Part shown: positions 1 through 13,700 of the stretch, in pieces | Numbering within the stretch: the first letter of the stretch is position 1 | How the letters are laid out: the number at the start of each line of letters is the position of its first letter | DNA from: Liolophura sinensis | Taxonomy: Eukaryota; Mollusca; Polyplacophora; Chitonida; Chitonidae | NCBI RefSeq assembly: GCF_032854445.1 | Contig: NC_088295.1 | Location: 50,827,385 to 50,891,384, forward strand | Length of the DNA stretch: 64,000 nt | Direction: 5' to 3' | The notes under the pieces: generated by a model | Databases searched by the model: none | What the model was told of the DNA's origin: nothing | The model's input: the letters and a program-made list of their open reading frames with translations, nothing else | Translations under genes and position numbers: made by a program

Positions 1-215
1 TTCACACACCTTGGTTAAGTGCTGGACAGTTTTGTCCCAGTTGGAGCTTAATTTGTCTGACTCAAGGCAGTTAGTGAACAACACGTTCTTTGTAACGCTG
101 AATTACGCTGAAGTGTCAATAGTCCACACTCTCATATACCGGTATGGCCACGATATCACTGCAACACTGGCAACGTTAGGTTAATCCATAAGCATTCATT
201 CATTTCATGTACATA

Positions 216-428
216 GGGTCGATTCCACAAAGCCGTTTCTGACTTAAATCAAAATTTAATAATTTATTATACTATGCTTAGTTTTTGATGATGTAAGTTT
301 GAACACGTTTGTATTAAGATACCATTGATGAGGAGGACAAAATTTTAATTTCTAACGCCCAAAAATGAGCTTTAAGATCGTATTTCAAATTTTGCGTTGT
401 CAGAAATGGTTTCGTGAAGTCGGCTCCT
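216..428. mobile_element. Fold-back (MITE-like) element 1
   Basis: The left end GGGTCGATTCCACAAAGC and the reverse complement of the right end (GGAGCCGACTTCACGAAACC) match imperfectly over about 40 bases, including the shared words TTTCTGAC and CAAAATTT. The inside is AT rich with no open frame, which fits a non-autonomous DNA element. Confidence 0.55.
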
Positions 429-577
429 GGGCCCAGTTTCACAAAGCAGGGTATGACATTTTTTATCCTACATTTGTCATACGATACTTTGTACGTCACT
501 GTTAACGTATCATTTTCCTATATGTCCGATATCGTACAAAGTACGACATCTTTGTGAAAGTGACCCGAGGCACTTGG
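427..577. mobile_element. Fold-back (MITE-like) element 2
   Basis: The outer words GGGCCCAGTTTCACAAAG and the reverse complement of the right end (GGGTCACTTTCACAAAG) form imperfect inverted ends. Inside, GTCATACGATACTTTGTACG is echoed in inverted form by CGATATCGTACAAAGTACG. It abuts element 1 directly. Confidence 0.5.
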
Positions 578-892
578 ACCGTTGGTGGACCGAAATTTTG
601 GTGAAAATGTGTAAAATTTGGACTGAATTACTTAAAAGATATTATATTCGTCCATCACGTGACGTAGGACCGGGGCCCACTGTAGCGACTTCTTTAGCTA
701 ACTCCAAGGAAACCGTACGAAACCGGTACTATGATTTAGACCACGAATAATTTTTAAAAATGACATCGGGATTTCCAGACCTGTACGGAATCAACAGCGC
801 AATGTTTGCGAATCAACTGGACATAGCAACGAATGTAGTGAAATAAGCTCCACAAAGAATTGTCAGCGACGTGTGAGCCGGAGAAACACCAC
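578..892. other. Unassigned sequence
   Basis: I see no open frame, splice-bounded exon or repeat here. Confidence 0.5.
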
Positions 893-904
893 GTAGGCGT
901 AGAC

Positions 905-1080
905 TTTTATTTATTTATTTGATTGGTGTTTTACGCTGTATTTAGGAATATTTCACTTATACGACAGCGGCTAGCATTATGGTGGGAGGAAACCGGGTAC
1001 AGCTCGGGGAAACCCACGACTATCCGCATGTTGTTGTTCGACCGATGATGCCAGCATGATGCGGACTTGAATTCACAGAA
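905..1080 (-). mobile_element. tRNA-derived molluscan SINE (family 1), 5'-truncated
   Basis: On this strand the body runs from the central domain to the AAATAAATAAAT tail. It is flanked by GTAGGCGTAGAC (893-904) and GTAGGCGTTGAC (1081-1092), a 12-base target-site duplication with one mismatch. Family 1 resembles the widespread molluscan V-SINE type (RUDI-like); the exact family name was not checked. Confidence 0.9.
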
Positions 1081-1092
1081 GTAGGCGTTGAC

Positions 1093-2149
1093 GAAATGCA
1101 GAGGAACAGTTACGTAATGGAGAAAGTACGAGTAACAGTACTCTCCCAAAAGAGAATCGACGAGGTGCCATAGTGCCGAGTCATTTCTTCTTTCAGGAAA
1201 ATAATGTTACGCGTGCTTTTTCCGTCTCTAACAATATTCATGTGCCTAAGTGACTTTCTACACTACTCAAATGATAGGTGGAGTAAACATCTGACACAAA
1301 TTGTCCTATTTTATGCAATGAATTTGGACTATACATATCCACAAGGCTGAAAACTTTATTACCGTCCTTTATATAACATGTTCGTGAATTTATAATCGGT
1401 TGCTTTTTACATGCGGACCCAGTTAAATTGTGGCTGATATCTGTGTGCATGTTTCTTGGATCTTTGAACAAATGCGCCAATTGAACAAGAAGGCATGGCG
1501 GTAAAACATGATATGGCATTTACATGGCAAAGGTAGTGGTTTGCCCAAGTGTCTTATGCACGGTTGGGGTGGCCCACTGTGCATTATTTCAGCGTGTTAT
1601 GCTGATTTTGGTGTCTTTTTACACCAAGTTCTCCTTCGCACTGTACTTTCCAGAATAAGAATGTACACTATCTGTAGTTTTCTTAAAAAGAAACAACAGT
1701 TTGATAATACAGGAACGCCACAACTATCATTTAAGTTGTCAGAACGAAGCAGCATCGATTCAGGTGATCCCACTACTGTACTGTGTCGTCTCTGATAACT
1801 TGCCACTGAACCAGAACCACAAGCAGAGTAGAACTAGGCCCTTTTAACCATCCGATCAACTGATTGGCGGAGATTTTCACATGTGACGCGAATATTAGTT
1901 CAGTTTCTAGGAATTTGTTTGTAGATGGATGAGCTTTATATAATGCATGAATTGGTCTGAGGATCCTAAACGATATGTAAAAGTAGCAGCCAGTTCCATT
2001 GGATCAGAGATATGCCATTAACCGATAATGTTTGATGCTCACATCCTATGTTCTTGTTATATTCAGTGAAGATGAAATAATTAACAATGGACTTTAAACT
2101 GATTAATTTTTATTTGTGTAGGCTTTGCATTCGAGTGGTTAGTGATCAC
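1093..2149. other. Unassigned sequence with two overlapping chance frames
   Basis: Open frames of 93-95 codons on both strands near 1240-1800 lack any domain, codon bias or splice context I can recognise. Nothing else is supported. Confidence 0.4.
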
Positions 2150-2368
2150 CAAGGCGGCCGCTGTTCATGTCTAGCTCATCTTGGCCTCCTCTGTGGTTGT
2201 CTGTGGACAGTCTATCAGCAACCAGCGGATCGTCGTGGGTTTCCCCTGGAATTAGGATAGACGTCTGTCTTAATCCCAGGATAGAGCCTTTCGCTATAAT
2301 GCTGGACGCCGTCGTATAAGTGAAATATTCTTACAGCGAAAAACTCCGATCAAATAAATAAATAGACA
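2150..2368 (+). mobile_element. SINE family 1, diverged copy
   Basis: Reads from a degraded head through CAACCAGCGGATCGTCGTGG and GCCGTCGTATAAGTGAAATATTC to CAAATAAATAAATAG. It has many substitutions and no clear target-site duplication. Confidence 0.85.
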
Positions 2369-4512
2369 TTGATATGTGTAGCAATGCAATGGTTGTGGAT
2401 GTTTCTTGAAAATTCTTCGTCATTACGTAATTTCGAAAGGTGAGATATACCAGACGTATAGTAAAGGAATCACGGTATTAAAGAATGTGCAACTTTGCGG
2501 CAGGTGCAACTGTCAAGGTAACGTGTGACAAGATACTTGTATGTGTGACAATGACAGTTACGCTTGCACAAAATTGCACAAGGTTTGTAGAACAGGCTAC
2601 TGATTTCAATTCCTTATTTACACGCCTATGCATGTGCACAACTGCAGCTTTATACGTTTAGATTTATATTCACTGGTGTGCATAACACGGTGATAACATA
2701 AATCACACATCGGTTTGCATGTGCATTTCCTTCCCTGCAGGCCTGTGTATATTCAGTGTTTTGTCTGTGTCAATCGTGCATATATGCAGTATTCTATACG
2801 AGACTAAATCCCTTACTTCCTATATATAACGGTGGAAACTTGATACGACGCTGATTCAAGAAAAGGCCATTTGAATATTTCATTGTGTTAATGTATGAAT
2901 AAAGCGCGCGGTTTACGAGTCCACACATCGGAATGTGGCTTGTTAAAATAAATGGATTAAACTAACAGTTTTGCGAGATAAATGTTAATGTCACAGAAAA
3001 TATTCATTGTCCAGCCATCATTGTCATCTTATAGGACCTGATAGGACCTGTCTCTGACATGCTGTAGCGTTTTGGGGGTAGGTCATTGCCACGAGATCAA
3101 GATGTTTCTCTTTTATGCAGTTATCATACGAGGTGTTGATTCAATCCCAGTTTCAGACCGGACATTTCTGACATTCTCCCGCTCGTCGGCTTACTATCCC
3201 CTGGGCCATGTTGACAATAATTAAGCGGTGGACGGCCCTTGTGTGGCTACATCATGACGTCCGGTGTATATCGGATCATATGCCTTCCATCAGGTATATA
3301 CACACATAACTACAACTATGTGGGTGCAGATTACTGGGTACGTGAGAGTTTGTCAGTGACTTGGTATAATGGTTTCCTCCGTGGGTCCCTCCACCCATGA
3401 CGCAGACCGTCGTGCATGGCATCAATGACATACTCTATAGCACGGCGTTAAAATAAGCAATAAAACAATGTACCGGTACAATTAATAAATAAAGCTTTGC
3501 GTGCAAATCACTTATGCCTCTCTTTAAACAACAACTGTGCCTTGTGACGAGAGGGGTTGGAAACACATGCTGATGGGCTGATGGGCTTTGTGGAGCGAAT
3601 TCAACAATTTCTGACATTTATCTGCCTCAGGTAAGTATCAGAAATTGTTGAAAGTGGACCTCAACGTTTAACTTAAATGAACGAGGGTTCGAGTCACCTC
3701 CACGCTCATTATCCCTGCTTAATGCTTTAATTTTCACACCTTTTTTCCCACTTTTAAAAGGTAATACCACATGCATGCTTACATACATGATAAAAGGTGT
3801 ATTTAATGAAGTTGCTGAAAGGGCTTGAATAAAGAATCAACATTTCTTTTGCATTTGTGTCGGTCCATTGAAAATCTGGGTGGGAAAGGCACAGTTTAAG
3901 ACCTCGTGGGAAGTCTTTTTAACGTCTGGGACAGTGGAGCCGCCCGTTTGAGTGGTGTATTGTGTGATCGCCATGTATGGCACACGGTCAACAAGTCCAT
4001 CGTTGCTCAGACACATTCAGAGAAAAATACCTTTTTGCTTGTATGACTGAGTGGTGAAGTCAGAAAAGAAGTTCAGGGTTTATTTGAAGGCCGACGTCAA
4101 ATATTTGACCTCTCCGGAGCAAACTACTGTCACTTGGTTTATCAATATTTCTGCTCGCTTGTTGAAAGCCGCGGTTTATAGATGTCGTGTCAACACAGCA
4201 CGGATATTACAGGCTGTCCGCAATCAGTTGTATGTGAGGAGATCCCAGTAGGGTCATGGATACCTGAACTGAGCCGTGTTGACAAGAGCGGTATACCGTG
4301 TATACATATATCTCACTGCGTAACCTCAATACAGAGATTTAACAGCAGGGCAGTTAACGCCTGTGGTGCATAAAAGTTGGTCCTGTTGAAAAAGGGATTG
4401 CCATCATTTCAGTTGCATTGTTGAGAAAATGGGGTATAATTACGTCAGAGTTTGTTTCAACTGTAGAAAAGTCTCAACGATGTAGAATGTTCTCTCGAAT
4501 CCTGGCGCTTGG
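2369..4512. other. Unassigned upstream sequence of the FAM167-like gene
   Basis: AT-rich, no recognisable exon. Any 5' UTR or promoter of the gene at 4513 would lie at the right end, but no specific element is visible. Confidence 0.4.
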
Positions 4513-4659
4513 ATGGCAGAGACAGCACATGCACGCAACAGGTGCCTAGGGATGAGCGGAATTAAGATTGGCCTGGGTCCGCCGTGTCCTCACAGGCGGG
4601 AGTACAATGCGGCTAAAGTCAGGATTGATCAGGCACTCGAGACTCTCAAGCGAGAACTG
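4513..4659 (+). CDS. FAM167-like gene, exon 1 (coding)
   Basis: This exon has 49 codons, from ATG at 4513 to a donor at 4660 (CTG|GTGAGT), phase 0. The same frame has a stop about 30 bases upstream, so the ATG at 4513 (or the one at 4552) could be the true start. An alternative is that the exon begins at an internal acceptor (CACAG, before 4596) fed by an unseen upstream exon. The last 12 codons are the first half of the FAM167 core (IDQALETLKREL). A long TA microsatellite follows the donor directly. Confidence 0.6.
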
Positions 4660-4668
4660 GTGAGTGAG

Positions 4669-4733
<65 letters not shown>

Positions 4734-7700
4734 ATGAATAAACTGAATGTCATATAGGTGGATCAAGTCATTTTTAATTTATTATATTGTCAGGTTTATA
4801 AGTTCAGTGCGCACGTTGATTAAAAAGCCACATTATATCATAGTGACATTAATTCATATTGCCTTTTGCGATATTGTTTCACATAGCTATTCACACGATG
4901 TACGTGAGTTGGCTAAATGGAACAAATGAATTCATACTATCAATAGCTCTATGTGAATATGGGTGGATCAGATTGTAGCATATGCTAAAGGAATCATAAC
5001 GGCCTGATTGCATAGTGAAAATTCGAAGTCTGACAGTTAGAAGTACCGGATGAACTCTTTTATCTATACGACCCACTTTTTTTAGGATGTATTGACATGA
5101 CAAATCTTGTTGACCTTTGGGCTATTCGTTAGCTTCCGGGAGTCAAAAATATAGAGGGTAATGGATAGTTCTGTTGGAGTGTCATAAATATTAGGGGACG
5201 AGGTGACAAATTAACATATAGATATATATACACGTAGGCTCAGCCATGTTTTGGCCTCCTTAGTCTGGCCTCCTTAGTCTGGCCTCCTTAGTCTGGCCTC
5301 CTTATTCTTTTTAATGTGATGTGTAGGTTTATGAATTGAGGAAAACTGACATGCAGAGCCCAACGGAAACCACCGTCCTTCACCTGGTAATTCTCTGACG
5401 TAAAGCCGCAGTGGTACACCTGCCGAGACTGGATTTGAACACGCAATCTCGTGGGTCAGTTATGGACTTGTCACGAGCATTGTTAAGGAAGCCATATAGC
5501 TGATCATGATCCAAGTCATTAGGAGTCATATTTAATCTATACCGCGTATTTAATTGCAGGCGGTCATTATATACGGCCAGTTTATGCAGGATGTATAAAT
5601 ATTTCTTTCTGTCTTTCATCTGCGTTTTACGTTTTACTTCACTATGTAGGCGTCCTCAAGGCTTGTTGGTTGAAGAAGCCTAGTAGAGGACATATGAAAC
5701 TACTGCATATGCATCGACCATGTTTGCAGTTACCTGAAAAATCCCCTGAAATACATGGTCTTAAGCAGACGGACTAGCAAAAGCTGGATTTGAATAAACG
5801 ATCACGTAGTTCTTAAATATGAGATTTCCGCTACCCATATTTAGGTTTGTGCATGTAAGCAGAAACTTAAGAAGAAGTAAGTGTAAGAAAGAAATTTTTT
5901 TTTGTAAACGGGTGTGTGTGCATGCGCTCAGTTTTATATTTATTGGGGGTATTCACTTGTTAAAAGATAAGTCAAGGCTAAAGGCAAATTCGCCTGTAAA
6001 CAAGCAAAGGTACATATAGTCTCTGATAACCTGTGTTCACTTGTCATTCAAGGTATTCACTTCTTAACCGGTAAGGGGTATAGTCTGTGTTAACTTTTGA
6101 CAATCAAGGTATTCATTTGTTAACAGGTAAGGGCTTTTGTCAATCAAGGTATTCACTTGTTAACAGGCAAGGGCTTTTGTCAGCCAAGGTATTCACTTGT
6201 TAACAATTTTTATCTATGAAGTTCCTTCGTGACAATAGCGGGCGATTAAATATTTGTATATATTTGCACTTTTCCTCACCAACCTCCAACATATTGACCT
6301 TATTTCTCTTGTGTTTCTAACAATTAGAGATGGGTTTATACTGCGCAATTGTTCCATAGACAGATTTAGAATCAATCAAGAAACGGAAGGCAATATAACC
6401 ACAGGAATTTTTATCTCGAGGGATTTATTTACTGCGAGGATAACCCCTGGTCCTGTTGACAGGCATTTTTTCCGAATGGTAGCCTTCATAGCTGCGCTGA
6501 AACGTTTCATTCCGTCGTTCAACATGGCTCCTATTTACACCCGAGAAACATTATTTCACGCGGTGATTAATTAATTAACACTGACTATCCTAAACATTGT
6601 CCGAAACCAGCACTGCTTATGACAGAAGTTCCATGTACGCTACAGCATGTAATGTGTTTACATTGTTTGTAGATGACTAATACAGAAAATTACGTACAGC
6701 TTAGCAATTAAGTCCATGTGTCGATGTTGGACAGGAGAGTAAACCTGGTGTTGTTGTCATTTTAGTATAGTCCATCATTTTGATGTTAGTTCAGATGGAA
6801 AAGATTGTCAAAATAAATGGTGAATGGATATATAGTGATACGACACATGCAAATGTGATACTCGAATTATTGGAAGTCATCCCGTGGTGTCGGCTGAGCT
6901 CAAACCAGTAAAGATATTTCCTGCAAATATACAGTGCTTTACATAGGCCGTACATTCTGGAGAGATTCATTTTGATAATGATTTACCGCCGCCTACCCAA
7001 TATCATACTAAAATACGATCCACACTTTTCTGACACAGCGACCCTATCAATTTACTAGGATGCCTTGTTTTTCCAGATAAGCAGTTCCTGTGTAGAGGTA
7101 TGTCATATGTTCGACAGCTTAAAATTTGAAGGGCACGATCCTGCCTTTGATAGGTCAGCCCCGGTCATAAAGACAGTTTAGTCAATGAAACAACCGTTCT
7201 GTTTTTATATTCCCGGTATAAAGGTCGTCATATGGTATGGCGTTGTCCATCAACATCTGCGTCCGTTTGGCCGTCCGTCCGTCCGTCCGTCCATGTGTAA
7301 GGCGCTAGCTCGCTACTACAATAACTACACAGACCGGCTCCACTTAAAACTGCTAAATATGTTCACTTTTGTCTGAATTGGCAGAGGAAAAGCCTATTAA
7401 AACGAGCTACGTCGCTATACAAGGACGAAAAAACACAACGTTATGCCTCTTTTTGTAATATTGGTTTTTCATGCATGTCCATATTGTACGAAGAACCGCG
7501 TTACGTAAGAGTTTGAAACAAAACAATTTCAATCAGCAACAGCAAGCCAGTAAATAGGTTTGAATCCGCGTCCGACCTGCAGCACTAATAGTTAAGCACG
7601 TGAAGTTTACATTTTAAGCATATTACGCATTATTTCCTCCTTAAATAGGAATGTGTGCTAGGTTTGCGCATTGTGTGTCCCTTATAGGGGTGTGTGCCTG

Positions 7701-10700
7701 GATTGCTCATTTTGTCGTCCCTAAACATGAAGAGGTGTATGCCTGGTTGGCGTGTTGTGTCGTCCCTAAACAGGTGTGTATGCCTGGATGGTGTGTTTTG
7801 TCGTCCGTACACAGGGCTGTATGCCTGTTTGGCGTGTTTTGTCGTCCCTACACAGAGCTGTATGCCTGGTTGGCGTGTTTGGTCGTTCTTACACAGGGGT
7901 GTATACCTGGTTGGCGTGTTTTGTCTTCCTTACACAGGGGCGTATGCCTGGTTGGCGTGTTTCGTCGTTGCAACACATGATATAATTAAAGATGTAACGC
8001 ATACAGGGCAAGATCAGAGCAGCGACGACAGTGTGATAGCTGGCAAATGGTCACACGTAACGGATGAAATATTACCACTTGTCAATTTACCTCAGTCAGG
8101 GTTTAATTCTAACTGTTCGTGTAAATGCATAAATAGTAGCAATTTATACGCCCCCTAACACCATGGATTAAGCAGACTTAGCTAAAAAAAAAGGGGGCTT
8201 TTAATAAGATTGCATATATATGGGGGGGGGGGGGGGGTGAACCCACGACCATCCGCAGGTTGCTGTCAAACCTTCCCACTTACAGCCGAAGAGGAAGCCA
8301 GCATGAGCTGGACTTAACTTCACAGCGACCGCATGGCGAGAGGCTTCTGGGTCATTGCGCTGCGCTATATGTAGTTATGTTTTCTGTTCAACGAGTGTAG
8401 CTGACCCTGAAAACTGTGTCGTAATTTATGTTGAGTTCTCTCGTTTCCTCCGTCCATTACCATGTCCGACATCATATGAGTGAAAAATTATTGAATATAT
8501 AATGCCAACGAAATGCAAATGAATAAATCACCAAGTGGAGAGATCAAGCCCTATATTTCTTAAATATTTAATTTTCTATGATTTAGACAAATTACATAAC
8601 GTCTTCATAAACAGGCCTGTACGTCATTAAAATTTACCAGGGCAATTTGTAGCCTCACTACAGATTGAGGCAAGACTGAGCAATCGATTATAAGGCGATA
8701 TCGAGAAAACATATTTATTTATTCACTTGACTGGTGTTTTATGCCGCACTGAAGAATATTTCACTTATGCGACGGCGGCCTGCATTATGGTGGGAGGAAA
8801 TTGGGCAGAGCCTGGGGGAAACCCAGATATCAAGAAAATGACCACGTACATATGTTACATGTTCATGTATATGCATTTTATGGCTAACGGAACCGCTGGG
8901 ACTGTATTCATAGAATTATACTGTTGGAAAAACTTCTGTTATTTTACTGTCATCAAAATGATAACATGCATGATTTTACCCAGTACATGTTTTTGCCACA
9001 AACATATACGAGAGATATTACAAGGATGAGAATTTTCCTTCTCACACAATGATTTGCATGGTACCATACTTAAATGAGTATAATTGTGTACTAAAATTTG
9101 ACGCCAGACACTCCTTTATCTATATTGATACATTTATTCGCCAAAGTTTAATACGAAAAGCCTATTTTGAAATCGGGTTATATATTTATACTTTTTATAT
9201 ATTTATATATATGTTTGAGAATATACAGCAGTAGCTATTGACTTACAGTATATAACCAAGATACCGTGGCTCGAGTAAATGAAAGTGCAATTTTATTCTA
9301 TTTAACAGAAGAGCATGAGAGACCAAGATGTAGCCCTACTGAAGCACCTCATCACAATCAGCGAAACGATCCGGAAACTGGCCAGGGGGCGTTCTAACAT
9401 TCGGACAAATCAGCGCACGATTGGCCGCTCGGGAGGAGCCGTTGCTGTGGTAGAAGGTAGAGCTCGACTGATTCGTCAGATGAGTGAACCACACGACTGC
9501 CGAATAATTCCAAAGGATGAAGAACTGACTGGATTATCAGTTGGAAGTTTAGAGGGTAAACTAATTCTATGGATTGATTGCTCTAATAATTGCGGATAAG
9601 CTCGGATTGGGTCATTCTTGCAGAAAGCCTTCATGTTATTTCAGAATACAGTAATTGTTACGCTGACTCTCAAAACATTTTGTCAGTGGAACAAACCCTA
9701 TAGTAAACGCAGGCTCATAAGAGATTATGTGCCTGTGATACGTATTTGAACATTGGTATTATTCGGATGTGTATCTTTGAAAACGTGCATAAAAGTATGC
9801 TCCTTAATTTGATTTATTTGATTGGTGTTTTACGCCGTACTCAAGAATATGTCACTTATACGACGGCGGCCAGCATTATGGTTGGAGGGCAATCAAGAGA
9901 AACTTGCACTCCACCACGAAAAAGTGGGCCTTAACCATCATGTGACTCCATTGAAACAGGCTGCAAAATGCGCGGTTATCTCCCCCTGCGTCTCGAAATG
10001 GAGAGAATTAATTCTTATCATATTACTGTTGGCATCGATGCAGGGATTGTTACACGATTAGTCGCCCGACAGCTCGGCTTCCGGTTATGTTAGCGTCTTG
10101 AGTGTGACCAACATTTTGTTCAGGAGATTTGCCTTGACGTTCTCTCTAGAAGAAAGAAGTAATTCTTACTTAAGAACCACCATTGGAGGTTGGCTACGTA
10201 CATGTATGTAGGAATACATTTCAATTCCTACGTTGGCTGAACTGAGACGTTGTTCACTGTATAGTAAGTAGGAAAAAAACCGGAAGAAAAACAAGGTAAA
10301 TGAAAAAAGGGCCTCCACGAGATCACCTTTTGTGAGCGCGCAAAGGCCAAAGTGCATATACATATGCACATGGGCCCATGACTATACAACACACAGAACT
10401 GAATAATTAGGCAACTTCAAGTCTTTCAGGGCTAACTGCAGCTGTCTACATTTACCGCCTTCCTATCACCCCTGCTCTGCATAACTTTTACATTTGGGCT
10501 AGTCCACAAAAAAAAAAATACAATGTGCCTGCAATGCGTGCTTCCTGGTGTGTCAGTGTAGGTAGTCAATAACATACGTGTGTCATCAGTCATTTGCGGA
10601 ATTAAACATGACTCCAGGTTCATGTGGAATTCTCTTCTTATTATGTGTGTTTTACTAATGGCGTCTTGTACTTATCATGAAAATCTTTTGGAACAGAATC

Positions 10701-13700
10701 GATCTACATATCACCAGATGATGGCAAGGAGAAATTAATTTTACAGTGGACAAGGCTCTTCTGTCATAATTTCTAGCTAAAGGATGATATTTTCAAACAT
10801 TGTGGTATTTCACCCCAGAAATATGCACGAACACCCATTACCATCACAAAAATGGCCATATCAAAGGTGGCTGCTATTTAACTTGTAGCCACCTTATTTA
10901 AATGACATACTGCCAGAAAGGTATAACAATCTTTTCAATTGGACAATGACTCACAGAGAGGATTGGGATTTTGTATATTCTTACAATGAGGTCAAACGTC
11001 TCACGGGAAATGACACCTTTTTTTACGTTAACATTACGCCCAAAACAAAACTAGCTGTGGCAAGGAGTTCTAACCGCTTTCCCACCAACAAGCGCCTTGA
11101 GTATATCCAAGAACTTCAAAAGTCAGTGCATGTAGATTTCTTCGGAAAATGTGCAGGAAGCGTGTGCTCGGAGCACGAATGTAATGACGCGGCTATGAAG
11201 AAATACAAATTCTATCTTGCGTTTGAAAATGGTAACTGTGCCAGTTGTAATGGAGGGGGGGGGGGGGGGATCATGGCCATGTGATTACGTACTAGTAGCG
11301 CCCCCTGGCTCTTACATAAACACGGCTGACTCTTCTTCCCCCAAGGAGTTAGCTGCTTACCTGGTTAAGTTAGATAAAGACGACCAGCTATACATGGAGT
11401 ATCACAATTGGAGGAAGAACTACACTGTGATATTGCGTGATTTGCATACAAATGGAAATTGGAAAAGTATCCTTCCACCCCATCCGGCTTTCTTGCGATT
11501 TGTGTGCCGCTCTGCATAATTGGTCTTTACCTCCCCAAGTCTACAGCGACTTAAAAGCTTGGTATTTATAAGATATATGTCCTTATGACCACCAAAATGT
11601 ATTCTGTATAGCGTTGAATCGTCGTTGTTTTAGGAAGAAACCCAGTGATCTTTTCACATGTTTTTGACTATAATTAGCTGCTGATGTGTTGCGGTAGATG
11701 CATTTGTAGGAATCTACTGCTTACGCCGTCGTATAAGTGAAATATTCTTGAGTACGGCGTAAAACACCAATCAAATAAATAAATAAATAAATAAAATAAA
11801 TCTACTGCTTACTTAAACTTCATTTTATTTGATCTTGGCCTTGGGCATATTTAAAGTGGTATAACTTACAAATAAATACCACATAATATTGTATGGAATG
11901 AACCGCTAACGGATGTTCTGGCTTTGTTCCTGTGATGAGAGAAAAGGTCCGTGTATGTGTGGGGATGTGCTTTATAATGTTACACAGACTACCAAAGAAC
12001 AACTGAATTCCCTACTATTAGGAAAAGAATTTAAATTTGCAGCCATTAAGGCCGAAAATTTAGCACACAAATTTTCCAACATACACATGTAATTAAGGGC
12101 TACAGGGACGCGCAGGGGGTACTTAATTTATTTTAATTATTTCAGCACTTTGCGAGTAATTACTTCTAGTTGCTGTTGCACTGGAATCTTGTAGTCCGAA
12201 GTTGTTATATTTAAACTTCTTAATTATGATCTTAATTTTATTGGTGCCCTTAGGCAAGAGAATTAAGCAAATTTTGTTCTCCCAAGATTTGAAAGTCAGT
12301 CTTGGTTTAGTCTTTAAATACATATCAAGGGACTTGTCATAGGATAGATGGTACTGCTTATATTTTCGAGCTGTTGTTGTTGGCCCACACCTAGTATTAG
12401 ATGTACTTGTGCTTTAAACTTTGTGACTCTCTGTAACTGTGCTGGGATTTTGTTGTCTTTCAGTGTTTTTTACCATCGATGTGTCACTATTGATAGTTTT
12501 CAAGTTCAAGTTAGCTGTTAGATGTGGTTCCCAATTGTTTGAAGTTTATCATTTGATAAAGCATGTGTAGTAATGGTTAATGTTGCCTGAAATAGCGGCG
12601 GAATGTCAATTTCTGATGGCATGATGCATTCAATTATTACTTTATTCGAAAAAATGTGGAATAGTTTGTGATATGCTTTAAGCATTTTATCTTTAGCAAA
12701 TTTATTTCTTCAAGGAGGTTTTTGTGTACTAATTGTAGGGACAAATTTAGGCCACAGATTGTGAATCCGATTATTGCTGCTACTCCAGACACAGATGATA
12801 ATATGGGGCACATTTTCAAGACATGCATTCGTAATGGCAGTGTGTGTTCGAACGTGTTTGAACAGCTATTTCTAGTGCATCCAGTTGTATTCCACTTTTA
12901 ACAATCCCTTCTCAGGCCGACATAGATTCAAACAGTTTGCAGGAATTTCTATGCCTATAGAATCTGCATATACCACTTCATTTTGTTGTGGGAAGTAGGT
13001 CAAGAGTAAAAAATGATTACCAGTTTGATCGTGAGTTATTTTGCCCCACGAATCACGTTTTACCAAAAAGTTTTACCAAGTGCACAGGCTGAGACTGCTT
13101 CAGTGGTGGTGGTGGTGGTGGTGGGGGGGGGGGGGGGGGGGGTGAATTGCCAGTTGTCGAAATAATAAGAGGTACAGTGTTTCGTTGTAAGATGAAAGAG
13201 GTGGAAAATGTCAGCAAGCACTACTCTGTGATGGTGAACTACTGGCGTCGCAAACTCGCTTCGTCAACACAAAAATGATATATGGAAACGTAGAAAAAAC
13301 AAAGATTTAATAAATGTCCTCACCTCAGTGATTGTTACATGTACAAGATGGATAAATTTTCCCGAACAAAATGGCACCGTTATGTAGCTTTTCTCACTAT
13401 TGTTTTGCAGATTACATTGGAGATTATGTTGATGACTTTTCCATCAGCTCTCTGAGTGAACTTGAGGACAGCACACCGTCTCTCCAGGACATCTGCCTGA
13501 TCTCACGAACAAGATCCATTTCCTTCCTCACTCCCGCCGCCCGTAAAGACGCCGACTCTCCCACAACGAACAATTCCGTATACGAAGAGATTCTGCGCAG
13601 AAACATTGTGTTGTGGAAAAACAGACTGCCCACAGAATTGGAAGCAAAGAATGACTCAGTGTTTTACGAAGAGGAGGAGGATTTGTGCTCTTACAGCAAC

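Noticed and set aside
6254-6574. 106-codon plus-strand frame
   Set aside because: No domain, poor codon character and no splice context that fits the FAM167-like gene.
7651-8158. Overlapping plus-strand open frames up to 154 codons
   Set aside because: They are the reading frames of a 41-bp tandem repeat without stops; no start context, domain or splice support.
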